A stretch of DNA of 64,000 nt from Hippea alviniae EP5-r (GCF_000420385.1 NZ_ATUV01000001.1:868001-932000), one strand, 5' to 3'. Counted from the first letter of the stretch, positions 1 to 8,660 are shown. The notes: a model not told the origin generated them from the letters alone. Program-made: numbers and translations.

Positions 1-1692
1 GTTGAAATTTACTTTATCGATTATGTAATCGGCAAATATGCTCAAATCCTTTAGTTTTTCTTGAGACTCTTCATCTAACGACTTAACCCTTTGACCAAAA
101 GAGTTCAGATATTTCATAGCATCCATATGCTTTCCATTTACCTGCTTTACAACAAACATACCCAAATACGGCAGTGGAAAGAGTGGATATGTTGAGATGA
201 GCCGTTGGAAATACTCACTTGCTCCATCAACATCGTGGTTTTTTAGGCTCATTACCCCGGCATCGTATATCAGAATTGGGTTTGAAGGAACCCTGCTTAA
301 AGCAAGCTTGTAATATTGAAGGGACTTCTTATAGTCGCCTTCTAAAAAGAACTTTGAAGCATATTGAGAAAGCAGAACGGCTTCAGAAAATTTGGCAGCT
401 TTCATAAACTCATCAGCCGCCTTTTGTGGCAGGCCAAGGCTCTGATAAACAGCTCCAAGCTGGAGATTTGGCGTTGCTTTATCTGGCAGTATGCTAACAG
501 GCTGAAGATACATGTTTAGAATCTCTGCTGCCATAACAAAGTTGAGATTCTGCCTTATTGAATAACTTTCAACCGTAAGTGGTGAGCTAACTTCTGGGAT
601 TATCTTGAAGTGTTCAAAGCAAGCCTTGTAAAACTTATCGTTTAAGTTTAAAAATTTTTCTGCTGCTTCAAACTTATTATCCCTTAGCAACAGAAAGAAG
701 GCAAGATAATTCTTGCATGGTATTTTAGAGATGTCCATATAATACATCTTCGGCACTTTCTTTAATGCTTCTTTGTATTGGTTATTTTGCGTCTCTATAA
801 GTGAAAGGTTGTAATAGACACTTCCCATCGGATACAGACTTATCGCCTTTTTTAAATACTTTAAGGCACCTTTAACATTTCCCTGTTTTAAATAGTAATC
901 ACCAGCTAAAGATAGAAGCAGTGGAGAGTTTGGATATTCGGCTAAAAGTTTGAATACTTCATCTGTCTTATTGTCAACAACATAGTCGTAATATGTCTGC
1001 ATAAGTTGTATATCTTTAAAGTCCAATTTTCTTCTTTTTAGCTCATCTATCATGTTTTGTGCACTTTTATAATCCTTCAAAGCCATGTAAATCCTAAAAA
1101 GATTAACATAACCGTTTATGTAATTTGGATTGTTGTGAATGGCAAGCAGAAGATAATCTTTTGTCTTATCAAACAGATACTCTTTGGCCTTTTCAACATC
1201 GCCCATTTTTAGATAGATATATGCTATGCCGTAATATGAGACATACAAATCGACAGTTGCCTGTTTAAGCTGCTGTATAGCTTCTTTGTATTTGCCTTTC
1301 TCCTGCAGTCTCATTGCATTTATGAAATGAACATCGACTATCGGATTGTAAGCTTTTGGAAGTTCTATCTTTTTCTTTTTTGGCTTCTTTTTTACTATCT
1401 CTTTTTTTGGTGGTGGTTTGGGTTTAGGTTGTGGACTCTTTTTGTGAAAAACGAAAAAAAGCAGGAGAGCAACAACCAAAACAGCTGCTGCTATCCCGCC
1501 TATTAAGAGCGTTTTTTTGCTCTTTTTGGGTTTCTCTTCTAACTGTTTTTCTTCTTTCTCTTCTTCGGCTTCTACACCTTCTTCTGTCTCTTCGGGCTGG
1601 GTCTCTTCTATCTCTTCCTGCTGCTCTTCTTCATCTTCTATTACTATGACTTCTTCATCATCTTGTTTTAGGTCTTTCTCTTCTTCTGCCAT
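1..1692 (-). CDS. Membrane-anchored TPR-repeat protein (3' end cut by window edge)
   Basis: This gene runs off the left edge; 564 residues are visible. Residues 1-50 are extremely acidic (Glu/Asp-rich, with Gln). A Lys/Pro-containing stretch follows, then one hydrophobic membrane segment at about 62-82, then a Lys/Pro-rich linker. The rest is helical and contains tetratricopeptide-like repeats (for example around KGKYKEAIQQLK and QGNVKGALKYLKKAI). This predicts a bitopic inner-membrane protein with an acidic cytoplasmic tail and a periplasmic TPR scaffold. The ATG at 1692 begins one base after the aminotransferase stop, so it is the last visible gene of the minus-strand operon. No catalytic domain is visible. 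The function is unknown; a scaffold in envelope assembly would fit but is inference. Confidence 0.85.
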   Translation of the reverse strand, partial: MAEEEKDLKQDDEEVIVIEDEEEQQEEIEETQPEETEEGVEAEEEKEEKQLEEKPKKSKKTLLIGGIAAAVLVVALLLFFVFHKKSPQPKPKPPPKKEIVKKKPKKKKIELPKAYNPIVDVHFINAMRLQEKGKYKEAIQQLKQATVDLYVSYYGIAYIYLKMGDVEKAKEYLFDKTKDYLLLAIHNNPNYINGYVNLFRIYMALKDYKSAQNMIDELKRRKLDFKDIQLMQTYYDYVVDNKTDEVFKLLAEYPNSPLLLSLAGDYYLKQGNVKGALKYLKKAISLYPMGSVYYNLSLIETQNNQYKEALKKVPKMYYMDISKIPCKNYLAFFLLLRDNKFEAAEKFLNLNDKFYKACFEHFKIIPEVSSPLTVESYSIRQNLNFVMAAEILNMYLQPVSILPDKATPNLQLGAVYQSLGLPQKAADEFMKAAKFSEAVLLSQYASKFFLEGDYKKSLQYYKLALSRVPSNPILIYDAGVMSLKNHDVDGASEYFQRLISTYPLFPLPYLGMFVVKQVNGKHMDAMKYLNSFGQRVKSLDEESQEKLKDLSIFADYIIDKVNFN

Positions 1693-1693
1693 A

Positions 1694-2896
1694 TCACTTT
1701 ATCTTTTCGACAAACTCCTTAAGCCTTTTTATGCCTTCCTGTATGTCTTCAAGACTCGTAGCAAAAGACATTCTTAAAAATCTATCATCGCCAAATGCAA
1801 TACCCGGAACAACAGCAACATGATGATGCTCAAGCAAAAGCTCTGCAAAATCCATAGAACCGTTTATCTTTTTGCCTTCATACTCCTTGCCAAAGAATGA
1901 AGATATGTTAGGGAATACATAAAACGCACCCTTTGGTTTGAAGCAGCTTATTCCTTCTATGCTGTTTAATGCATCGACAATGTAATCCCTTCTCTTTTCA
2001 AACTGAACTCTCATCTTCTCAACACTGTCCTGGTCTCCTGTTAGAGCTTCTAAAGCTGCACACTGAGCAATAGAAGTTGGGTTTGAAGTGCTCTGAGACT
2101 GCAGTTTTATCATTGCTCCTATAACTTCTGCATCGCCGCAAGTGTATCCTATTCTCCAGCCTGTCATGGAGTATGTTTTGCTTACACCGTTTACAACGAG
2201 TGTTCTCTCGTATGCGTAATCGCTCAATGTTGCCATACTTACAGGCTTATATCCATCAAATACGATATCTTCGTAAATCTCATCAGACACAAGCCATATA
2301 TCATTCTTTTCGGCAAGCTCAACGATAAACTTCAAATCGTCAACCGTGTATGTTGCACCTGTCGGGTTTGTTGGGTTATTTACCCAAATCATCTTTGTTT
2401 TGGGTGTTATAGCCTTTTCAAGCTGCTCTTTAGTTGGCACAAAGCCATTCTCTTCTGTTGTATTAACGATAACAGCTTTTCCGCCAACATAACTTACTAT
2501 TGCTTCGTATGTCACCCAGTATGGAGCTATTATTATTACTTCGTCTCCTTCTTCAAGCATTACGGCAGCTATGTTGAATAGAGCATGTTTTGCTCCGACA
2601 GATATGCATACATTCTCCCTTTTATACTCAAGGCCGTTTTTGTTTTTCTCTTTCTCAACAACAGCATCTCTTAACTCATTTATACCGCCAGCCGCCGTAT
2701 ATTTTGTAAATCCATCAGCAATTGATTTTACAGCTGCCATTTTGATGTTATCAGGCGTGTCAAAGTCTGGCTCACCTGCCGAGAAGTTGATAACATTTAC
2801 ACCCGCTGCCCTTAACTCCTTTGCCTTTGCACTGATACCAATAGTCATGGAAGGCTGTATTAAGCCTATCCTTCTGTTGAGCTTTGGTCTGCTCAT
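1694..2896 (-). CDS. aspC: Class I/II PLP-dependent aminotransferase (aspartate aminotransferase type)
   Basis: The 400-residue product has the fold-type I aminotransferase pattern: the N-terminal GEPDFDTP segment, the NNPTNPTG substrate/PLP loop, SDEIYED, and the PLP-binding lysine in NGVSKTYSMTGWRIGY. A conserved Arg near the C-terminus (DRFLRMSFA) would bind the substrate alpha-carboxylate. The likely reaction is aspartate + 2-oxoglutarate to oxaloacetate + glutamate in the cytosol. Thermophilic relatives of this subgroup can also act on prephenate or aromatic amino acids, so substrate range is not certain. The ATG overlaps the coaD stop in an ATGA arrangement, which indicates translational coupling. 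Confidence 0.92.
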   Translation of the reverse strand: MSRPKLNRRIGLIQPSMTIGISAKAKELRAAGVNVINFSAGEPDFDTPDNIKMAAVKSIADGFTKYTAAGGINELRDAVVEKEKNKNGLEYKRENVCISVGAKHALFNIAAVMLEEGDEVIIIAPYWVTYEAIVSYVGGKAVIVNTTEENGFVPTKEQLEKAITPKTKMIWVNNPTNPTGATYTVDDLKFIVELAEKNDIWLVSDEIYEDIVFDGYKPVSMATLSDYAYERTLVVNGVSKTYSMTGWRIGYTCGDAEVIGAMIKLQSQSTSNPTSIAQCAALEALTGDQDSVEKMRVQFEKRRDYIVDALNSIEGISCFKPKGAFYVFPNISSFFGKEYEGKKINGSMDFAELLLEHHHVAVVPGIAFGDDRFLRMSFATSLEDIQEGIKRLKEFVEKIK

Positions 2897-3402
2897 ATTT
2901 TTCCACTCCTTTCGGAAAGTTTTTTGCTCATTGCTTCTATTACAACTTCTGGAACGAATTTAGAGATATCCCCACCGTTAAAAAAGACATCCTTTACAAT
3001 CGATGAGCTGACAAACGAATACTTTATGTAAGGCATCATGTATATCATCTCAACTTCGCTGTTAAGTCTTCTGTTCATAAAGGCCATCTGAAGTTCGTAT
3101 TCGAAGTCTCCGACTGCTCTTAAGCCTCTTACTATTACTTTGGCCTTTTCCTGCCTTGCAAAATCAACAAGTAAGCCTTTGACACCTTTTACTTCTATAC
3201 CGTGAAGCTCGCTATCTGACTCAACAACTCTTTTTGTCAATTCAACTCTCTCTTCAAAGCTAAACAAAGGGATTTTTCCTGCATTTATTGCAACGGCTAT
3301 GATAATCTTGTCAAATATATTTTTGGCTCGTTTTATAATGTCGATATGCCCGTTTGTGATTGGGTCGAATGTGCCGGGAACAATAGCAACAACTTCACTC
3401 AT
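2893..3402 (-). CDS. coaD: Phosphopantetheine adenylyltransferase
   Basis: This enzyme adenylylates 4'-phosphopantetheine to dephospho-CoA, the penultimate step of CoA synthesis. The 169-residue length is typical. The N-terminal GTFDPITNGH nucleotidyltransferase motif holds the HxGH-like TNGH signature, and the family KFVPE-type C-terminal helix is present. The open frame extends 38 codons further upstream inside rsmD, but ATG at 3402 is chosen because MSEVVAIVPGTFDP is the usual N-terminus and GGAG lies just before it. The start overlaps the rsmD end by 8 bases; rsmD-coaD pairing is common in bacteria. Confidence 0.96.
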   Translation of the reverse strand: MSEVVAIVPGTFDPITNGHIDIIKRAKNIFDKIIIAVAINAGKIPLFSFEERVELTKRVVESDSELHGIEVKGVKGLLVDFARQEKAKVIVRGLRAVGDFEYELQMAFMNRRLNSEVEMIYMMPYIKYSFVSSSIVKDVFFNGGDISKFVPEVVIEAMSKKLSERSGKI

Positions 3403-3928
3403 AATCAACTCCAAAATAATCAAGCATATTTTTGCCGAATGTTCGACTCTTAAACTTCTTAAAATCTCTAAAACTGTCGAAGAGATTTGTCTTTTTATCG
3501 TGCTCAACACAAACAATGGCTTCAGGATTTATCACATCAAACAGCTTAAACAGAAACTCGTTTATCTCATAATCGTAAGGCGGGTCAACATAAGCAATGG
3601 TTATCTCTTTAAGAACGGGATTACTTAAAAAGTCAACGGCGTCGCTCTTTATCACTTCTGCATTTTCAAAATCTTTGACATTCTTCTTGATTAGACTAAT
3701 GCTCTCCTTCGATTTATCAACAAACACAACCTTCTTTGCACCACGAGAGAGTGCTTCTGTCCCTATGGAGCCACATCCTGCAAATAGGTCTAAAAATACA
3801 CTGTCTTCAATCAATCCCATCATCGTATCAAAGAACGACTTTCTGACGATGCTACGCGTTGGTCTTAAAAGCTGATTCCTTTTAAAATAGAGCTTCTTAT
3901 ATTTTGTTTTACCTGCTATTACTCTCAT
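3395..3928 (-). CDS. rsmD: 16S rRNA (guanine(966)-N2)-methyltransferase RsmD
   Basis: This SAM-dependent methyltransferase modifies G966 of 16S rRNA. The 177-residue protein begins MRVIAGKTKYKKL, has the RPTRSIVRKSFFD segment typical of the family, a SAM-binding loop (LDLFAGCGSIGTEALSRGA) and the catalytic DPPYD motif near residue 115. The start ATG at 3928 has AAGGTG upstream and lies 20 bases inside the 3' end of the U32 gene, so translation is probably coupled. Confidence 0.95.
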   Translation of the reverse strand: MRVIAGKTKYKKLYFKRNQLLRPTRSIVRKSFFDTMMGLIEDSVFLDLFAGCGSIGTEALSRGAKKVVFVDKSKESISLIKKNVKDFENAEVIKSDAVDFLSNPVLKEITIAYVDPPYDYEINEFLFKLFDVINPEAIVCVEHDKKTNLFDSFRDFKKFKSRTFGKNMLDYFGVDYE

Positions 3929-5123
3929 CGCACCTTCTAATTAGACTAAATTTTTCCACCTTTTCAGGTATCCTAATATACACAATTTCGTTGGGATTTC
4001 CATAACTTTTTTTGTTAAACTCTTCATCATACATCTCATCTATAACAACTCTTCTAACATCAAGGCCTAAGGAGAAAATCTCATACTCTCCGGGCTCAAA
4101 CCTGTTTCTTATACCAACCCTGTAAAAATCACCTTCCCTTCCAAGTATTACACCTTTAAACTTGCAGTTGCGTATGTATCCAGAAGACTTTAGATACTGT
4201 TTTGGCTCACCTTTGTAAAATCCCAAAGAGTAAGGCCTATGGCTAACCTTCTTCAGCTCGCTCATATAAAAATCTATTTTTTCTTCAAAATCCTTGCCGT
4301 TTAAAATCGTATCTATCGCATCTCTATAGACAGCCGTTGTTATAGCAACATAATAGACGCTCTTCATTCTGCCTTCTATCTTAAAAGAGCTAACACCTGC
4401 ATCTATAAGCTCATTCAGAATAGGAAGGGCACACATATCGCAAGAGTTAAAAATAAATGTCCCTTCAGGATGCTCTTCAACTTCCATAGGCTCTGAAGGC
4501 CTTTTTTCTTCAATAACCGTATATCTCCATCTGCAGCTTTGGGCACAATCACCGGCGTTTGCACTCCTTCCTGTCAAATAGGCGCTCAAAAAACACCTAC
4601 CAGAATAGGCCATACACATAGCACCGTGAACAAACGCTTCAAGTTCAAGATTTACACTCTTTTTAAATCTCCTTATATCTTCAAGCGTCAACTCCCTTGC
4701 AAGCACAACTCTTTCGACCCTAAACTTTTTTAAGAAGTTGGCAGCATAAGAGTTTGTTATATTTGCCTGCGTGCTTATATGAATGGGAATTTCTGTAAAC
4801 TCATTAACAAGACTCAATACTCCCAAATCGCTAACTAAAACGGCATCAGGCGGGTAGTTGTTTAAAAACTTTAAAAAATCAACAAACTCATCTATCTCTT
4901 TATCAAACAGATAGGAATTTAAAGTCAAATAGAGCTTTCTTTTTGCTTTATGTGTAAACCTTAATGCTTCTATATACTCATCCTTTCCTAAATTACCTGC
5001 TCTGCTTCTTAAACCAAACTGCTTGTATCCACAATATACGGCATCTGCTCCGTAATTTATGGCAAACTTCAGTTTCTCTAAATTGCCAGCAGGTGCCAAA
5101 AGCTCAACACTTGAGACTTTCAT
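3909..5123 (-). CDS. U32 peptidase-family protein, probable tRNA hydroxylation (TrhP/YegQ-like)
   Basis: The product (about 404 residues) starts with the U32 signature VELLAPAGNLEKLKFAINYG and has the family core HGAMCMAYSGRCFLSAYLTGR followed by CAQSCRW and CDMCALP. These cysteines correspond to the Fe-S ligand set described in U32 proteins. Characterised relatives (TrhP, RlhA, UbiU/V) are O2-independent hydroxylation factors acting on tRNA, rRNA or ubiquinone precursors; the overall pattern is closest to the tRNA type. The name peptidase is historical. ATG 5123 is favoured by homology, although TTG codons upstream (to 5159) keep the frame open and no clear Shine-Dalgarno is visible for either. 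It sits between ftsI and rsmD. Confidence 0.85.
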   Translation of the reverse strand: MKVSSVELLAPAGNLEKLKFAINYGADAVYCGYKQFGLRSRAGNLGKDEYIEALRFTHKAKRKLYLTLNSYLFDKEIDEFVDFLKFLNNYPPDAVLVSDLGVLSLVNEFTEIPIHISTQANITNSYAANFLKKFRVERVVLARELTLEDIRRFKKSVNLELEAFVHGAMCMAYSGRCFLSAYLTGRSANAGDCAQSCRWRYTVIEEKRPSEPMEVEEHPEGTFIFNSCDMCALPILNELIDAGVSSFKIEGRMKSVYYVAITTAVYRDAIDTILNGKDFEEKIDFYMSELKKVSHRPYSLGFYKGEPKQYLKSSGYIRNCKFKGVILGREGDFYRVGIRNRFEPGEYEIFSLGLDVRRVVIDEMYDEEFNKKSYGNPNEIVYIRIPEKVEKFSLIRRCDESNSR

Positions 5124-5155
5124 GGAAAGGGATTTTAGCAAAAGAGAAGTCAAGG

Positions 5156-6853
5156 TCAATCGTTTTTATCTGGTTTTACACCGTAATAGTGAAGAGCAAA
5201 TTCCATTATCTTTGCAAACAATGGCGCTGCAACTTCGCCACCATAAATGCTTCCCTTTGGATTGAATATAGATACAACAACGACAAATCTGGGATTTTCA
5301 AAAGGCGCAAAGCCTGCAAAACTTGCAACATACTCCTTCTGATATTTGCCTTTTTTTGCAATCTGGGCTGTTCCTGTCTTTCCAGCTGTTTTGTAGTCTT
5401 TAAGCTGAGCTTTTTTGCCCGTTCCGTATATTACAACATCTCTAAGAATCTCTCTTACTTTTTTGACGGTTTCTGGTTTCAAAATCCTTTCTCTTTTGGG
5501 TCTAAACTCAAAGATTACCTTATTATCATTAAACATCTTCTCAATAAAATGCGGTTTTACCTTAAATCCACCGTTTGCTATCGCACTATACATATCTGCA
5601 AGTTGAATCTCTGTTACACCAATTCCTTGGCCAAAAGCCATATTTGCCAAATCAACATCTCCAACATTGAATATATCCTTAACGATACCCTTCGACTCAG
5701 AGATCGTATCTATACCTGTTTTTTGACCCAAACCAAATTTATAAAGGTATCTGTAAAATATCTTCTTACCCAATTTCAAGGCAATCTTTGCACTTCCAAT
5801 GTTGCTTGAGAAAACAAACACATTTTTAAAGCTTAGGTATTTAAACCTGTGAACATCGTGTATAATTTTGTTTTTTACTCTCCACCTGCCCTTTTCACAG
5901 TAAATAATCTCATTACCTTTGAATATACCGCTGTCTAAGGCTGCAGACATAGTAAGCAGTTTAAACACACTTCCCGGCTCAAAAACATCGCTTACAGCTC
6001 TGTTTTTTATATCCTTGTAAGGATATTCCCAATAGTGATTGTTATCGTAAAACGGATATGAATCCATTGCTATAATGCTACCATCGTAAGGATTCATAAC
6101 AATAACAGAACCTTTTTCGGCTTTAAACTTATCTATCGTCTCCTTTAAGGATTTATGCACAAAATCCTGTATGTCTTCATTTATTGATATTTGAATGTTT
6201 GTGCCGTGTGGCAGTATAACCGTATTGAGTTTTCTAAATGCGTCTAATGCGACACTCTCCTTCAAAGTTGGCGCAGCAAGATACTGATTGTAATAGTTTT
6301 CAAGCCCTTCTGCTCCCTTACCGTTCTTAAAACAGAAGCCAATTATATGGGCTGAAAACTCACCATCTGGATAAAATCTGCTATACCGCTTTATGAAACC
6401 AAATGCCCTTATAAAACTTGAGCTTTCTGAAAGCTCCTTATACTGTTTGAATGTTAACTTTTTCAACTTGATAAATCTGCTTTCTGGGTATCTTTTTAAT
6501 ATCTGCTCAATTTGATTTTTATCTATGCCCGCTATCTTTTTGAGTTTCTCAAAAAAATTCTGTTTTCTCACCTGATACTTTGGGTTATCCCTATATAACT
6601 CGTTTAATTTATTAAAATACCACGGGTCAACAAAAAGCGTATATGATGGATAATTGACGGTGAGTGCTCTATCTTTTGAGTCGTATATTATTCCCCTATA
6701 CCCTGAGACTGTTATCGTTCGAGATATAGATTTTATATAAAGCTTTTTATAGTAAGAATTATTTATAATTTGAATATTGAATGCTTTAAGCAAAGCGAGC
6801 AAAAATAGCAAAGCTATAAGAAATAGAACGAAGTTAAAACGGGTTCTATTCAA
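5156..6853 (-). CDS. ftsI: Division-specific penicillin-binding protein (FtsI/PBP3, transpeptidase)
   Basis: This is a class B PBP cross-linking septal peptidoglycan. Of 565 residues, about 8-25 form a membrane anchor. The pedestal domain follows, then the transpeptidase with SxxK (S295-VF-K298), SxN (S349-S-N351) and KTGT (492-495). Position directly after an FtsL-like gene and the mraZ-rsmH pair identifies it as the division rather than the elongation PBP; a PBP2-type paralogue lies at 33027. Translation appears to start at TTG 6853, overlapping the upstream TGA stop (TTGA), since no other start occurs before the membrane segment. Rare start plus overlap suggests coupled, lowered expression. 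Confidence 0.93.
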   Translation of the reverse strand: MNRTRFNFVLFLIALLFLLALLKAFNIQIINNSYYKKLYIKSISRTITVSGYRGIIYDSKDRALTVNYPSYTLFVDPWYFNKLNELYRDNPKYQVRKQNFFEKLKKIAGIDKNQIEQILKRYPESRFIKLKKLTFKQYKELSESSSFIRAFGFIKRYSRFYPDGEFSAHIIGFCFKNGKGAEGLENYYNQYLAAPTLKESVALDAFRKLNTVILPHGTNIQISINEDIQDFVHKSLKETIDKFKAEKGSVIVMNPYDGSIIAMDSYPFYDNNHYWEYPYKDIKNRAVSDVFEPGSVFKLLTMSAALDSGIFKGNEIIYCEKGRWRVKNKIIHDVHRFKYLSFKNVFVFSSNIGSAKIALKLGKKIFYRYLYKFGLGQKTGIDTISESKGIVKDIFNVGDVDLANMAFGQGIGVTEIQLADMYSAIANGGFKVKPHFIEKMFNDNKVIFEFRPKRERILKPETVKKVREILRDVVIYGTGKKAQLKDYKTAGKTGTAQIAKKGKYQKEYVASFAGFAPFENPRFVVVVSIFNPKGSIYGGEVAAPLFAKIMEFALHYYGVKPDKND

Positions 6854-7164
6854 TGGACTATTGTTATGTTCTCAGGACCTGCTATCTGGAAGTTTTTAAA
6901 CACTGCCTTTGAATTTAGAAGCGACTTTTCTGTTTTTACAAGAGACTGTCTCTCAAGCATTAATGAGTTTAACCTGCTCTTTTTTATGTTTATCTCATGC
7001 TTTACTTCGGATATGAGCATATTCTGATAGCCAATCAAATATATCATAATGGCGATGATTACAGTTGATGCTATTGAAAGCGGGTTTATTGCTACAGACC
7101 TTACTTTTTCTTTCTCTTTTGCTCTATCTTGAGTTAAGATTTTAACCTGTGCAAAGTCCATCAT
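6850..7164 (-). CDS. ftsL: FtsL-like septum protein
   Basis: This small bitopic protein of 104 residues has a short basic cytoplasmic N-terminus, one hydrophobic segment at about 31-48 (IASTVIIAIMIYLIGY) and a heptad-rich helical tail ending PENITIVH. Its size, topology and place between rsmH and ftsI match FtsL, the coiled-coil partner of FtsB/FtsQ that activates FtsWI. Sequence identity in this family is poor, so the call rests mainly on topology and gene order. An AGGAGG sits 6 bases before the first of two adjacent ATGs (7164), which sets the start. Confidence 0.8.
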   Translation of the reverse strand: MMDFAQVKILTQDRAKEKEKVRSVAINPLSIASTVIIAIMIYLIGYQNMLISEVKHEINIKKSRLNSLMLERQSLVKTEKSLLNSKAVFKNFQIAGPENITIVH

Positions 7165-7165
7165 T

Positions 7166-8050
7166 TTAAGCCTCCTGCGGTAATCTTATGGCACATCGCA
7201 TCTTGGCGCTGCGAGCATGCCTGTTTGATTTAATCTCATCTTCCGTTGGCGTTATGGGTTTTTTGGTTAATGGCCTTATAATGCCTTCCTTCTTGTAATC
7301 CCTGAAAATGTTTTTAACAATTCTATCTTCTAAGGAGTGAAACGAGATTACACATACCACACCCTTCGGGCTTAAGCTCTCTATAGCACTTTTCAGTCCT
7401 ATCTGGAGACTTTCAAGTTCGTCATTTACAACTATTCTTAAAGCTTGGAATGAGCGTGTTGCAGGGTGTATTTTTCTTGACACATTTCTTGGAACAGCAA
7501 GCTCGATAATTTCGGCAAGCTGTTTTGTGCTTGTTATAGGCCTATTCTTTACAATTGCTTTTGCTATACGCCTTGAAAACTTCTCTTCACCGTAAACCCT
7601 TAAGATTCTCTCTATATCTTCCAAATCCCAATGGTTGACAATCTGCTCTGCTGTTAAAGGCTTTCTTCTGTCCATTCTCATATCAAGCTCTGCATCAACA
7701 TTAAAAGAGAAGCCACGATCGGATGTTAGCTGATCTAAAGAGACGCCCAAGTCCATTATCACACCATCAACTGTCTCTATATTCAGTCTGTCTAAATGCT
7801 CTCTTAAATTTGCATAATCGTCGTTTATCAAAATCAGTCTATCTTCGTAGGTTTTTTTAAGTGTATCTTCTGCATGCTTTATTGCTTCTTTATCCTTATC
7901 AAATGCAATAACAACACCATCGGGAGAAGAGAGCTCAAGAATCTTCTTTGTGTGTCCTGCAGCACCAAGCGTCATATCCACATATATACCACCGCTTTTT
8001 GGCTCAATGGCAACTATACTCTCTTTTAACAAAACACTTTTGTGCTTCAT
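7166..8050 (-). CDS. rsmH: 16S rRNA (cytosine(1402)-N4)-methyltransferase RsmH
   Basis: RsmH (MraW) methylates N4 of C1402 in the ribosomal P site. The 294-residue product begins HKSVLLKESIVAI, carries the SAM motif YVDMTLGAAGHT, the MDLGVSLDQL and RGFSF segments and the C-terminal ISFHSLEDRIVK motif, all typical. It starts one base after the mraZ stop and is followed two bases later by the ftsL-like gene, so it is the second gene of the dcw operon. Confidence 0.97.
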   Translation of the reverse strand: MKHKSVLLKESIVAIEPKSGGIYVDMTLGAAGHTKKILELSSPDGVVIAFDKDKEAIKHAEDTLKKTYEDRLILINDDYANLREHLDRLNIETVDGVIMDLGVSLDQLTSDRGFSFNVDAELDMRMDRRKPLTAEQIVNHWDLEDIERILRVYGEEKFSRRIAKAIVKNRPITSTKQLAEIIELAVPRNVSRKIHPATRSFQALRIVVNDELESLQIGLKSAIESLSPKGVVCVISFHSLEDRIVKNIFRDYKKEGIIRPLTKKPITPTEDEIKSNRHARSAKMRCAIRLPQEA

Positions 8051-8051
8051 T

Positions 8052-8495
8052 TTAGAATATTCCTAACTTTTCTATCTCTTCGGCTAATTCATCTTCTGCT
8101 TCTCTTAAGGCTTTTGACTCATTTTCCCACTTCTGTTTTGACCATATCTCTATGTGGTCTAAATTGCCTAAGATTACGACATCCTTATCGATTTCGGCAT
8201 CTTCCCTTAAGACAGAAGGAATTAGTATTCTTCCCTGCTTGTCTATATTTACGTCTTGGGCAGACGAGAAAAACATTCTTTTAAATCTTCTTGCAGCCTT
8301 GTTTGTTAATGGCAGATTTACGGCTTTTTTTTCAAGCTCTTCCCACACATCGTAAGGATAGGCGTATATACACTCATCAAAAACCGTCAGAACCAGCGTA
8401 TTTATATGTTTATCTTTGATTACTTCCTTGAATTTTGGTGGGATTTTTACCCTACCCTTCTCGTCTAATGTGTATTCGAACCTGCCCCTAAACAT
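8052..8495 (-). CDS. mraZ: Transcriptional regulator MraZ
   Basis: MraZ is the ring-forming AbrB-like DNA-binding repressor of the dcw cluster. The 147-residue protein has the duplicated swapped-hairpin domain: MFRGRFEYTLDEKGRVKIPPK at the start and VNIDKQGRILIP near residue 80, each with the DxxGR signature. Tandem GTGGG-type boxes immediately before its start codon (8495-8530) are the expected operator, so self-repression of the operon is likely. Confidence 0.96.
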   Translation of the reverse strand: MFRGRFEYTLDEKGRVKIPPKFKEVIKDKHINTLVLTVFDECIYAYPYDVWEELEKKAVNLPLTNKAARRFKRMFFSSAQDVNIDKQGRILIPSVLREDAEIDKDVVILGNLDHIEIWSKQKWENESKALREAEDELAEEIEKLGIF

Positions 8496-8530
8496 CCACT
8501 TTCACCCACTTTCACCCACTTTTTACCCAA
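8495..8530 (-). promoter_or_regulatory. MraZ operator: tandem GTGGG boxes
   Basis: Read on the minus strand, GTGGG occurs at 8515-8519 and 8505-8509, with GTGGA at 8495-8499, a strict 10-base period (spacer TGAAA). A weaker TTGGG lies at 8526-8530. Period-10 G-rich boxes ahead of mraZ are the known MraZ target. Here the last box touches the start codon and occupies the Shine-Dalgarno position. Confidence 0.85.
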
Positions 8531-8549
8531 TTTTTATATCGGATGTCAA
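8520..8549 (-). promoter_or_regulatory. Promoter of the mraZ/dcw operon
   Basis: A perfect TTGACA -35 lies at 8544-8549 on the minus strand. The best-spaced -10 is TAAAAA at 8520-8525 (18-base spacer). The predicted start near 8513 falls inside the MraZ boxes, consistent with repression by steric block. The -10 is weaker than the -35. Confidence 0.6.
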
Positions 8550-8594
8550 GAAAAAAACTTAAATAAAACCTAAAAAGTTAATGCAAGTTCATAG

Positions 8595-8623
8595 TTGACA
8601 ATATCGGTAATTGCACCTATACT
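8595..8623 (+). promoter_or_regulatory. Sigma-70-type promoter of the glycogen operon
   Basis: TTGACA at 8595-8600 and TATACT at 8618-8623 are separated by exactly 17 bases. A leader of about 30 bases with AAAAGGAG at 8647-8654 precedes ATG 8661. This is one of the strongest promoter matches in the window. Confidence 0.85.
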
Positions 8624-8660
8624 TCTGGTATATAAAAACAAACTTCAAAAGGAGTGCGTT

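Noticed and set aside
1431-1777. Plus-strand Ser/Leu-rich frames near 1.4-1.8 kb
   Set aside because: They are the reverse of the Glu-rich N-terminus of the TPR protein and of the aminotransferase end.
3403-3516. Upstream extension of coaD
   Set aside because: The extra 38 residues lie within rsmD and do not resemble CoaD; ATG 3402 has GGAG and the family N-terminus.
4964-5809. Plus-strand open frame of 281 codons
   Set aside because: It is antisense to ftsI and the U32 gene, which both have clear family motifs; the product is Cys/Phe-rich low-quality sequence without ribosome site.
8500-8530. Direct repeats as a CRISPR or tandem-repeat array
   Set aside because: The repeats are 10 bases long, only three or four units, and fit the MraZ operator.
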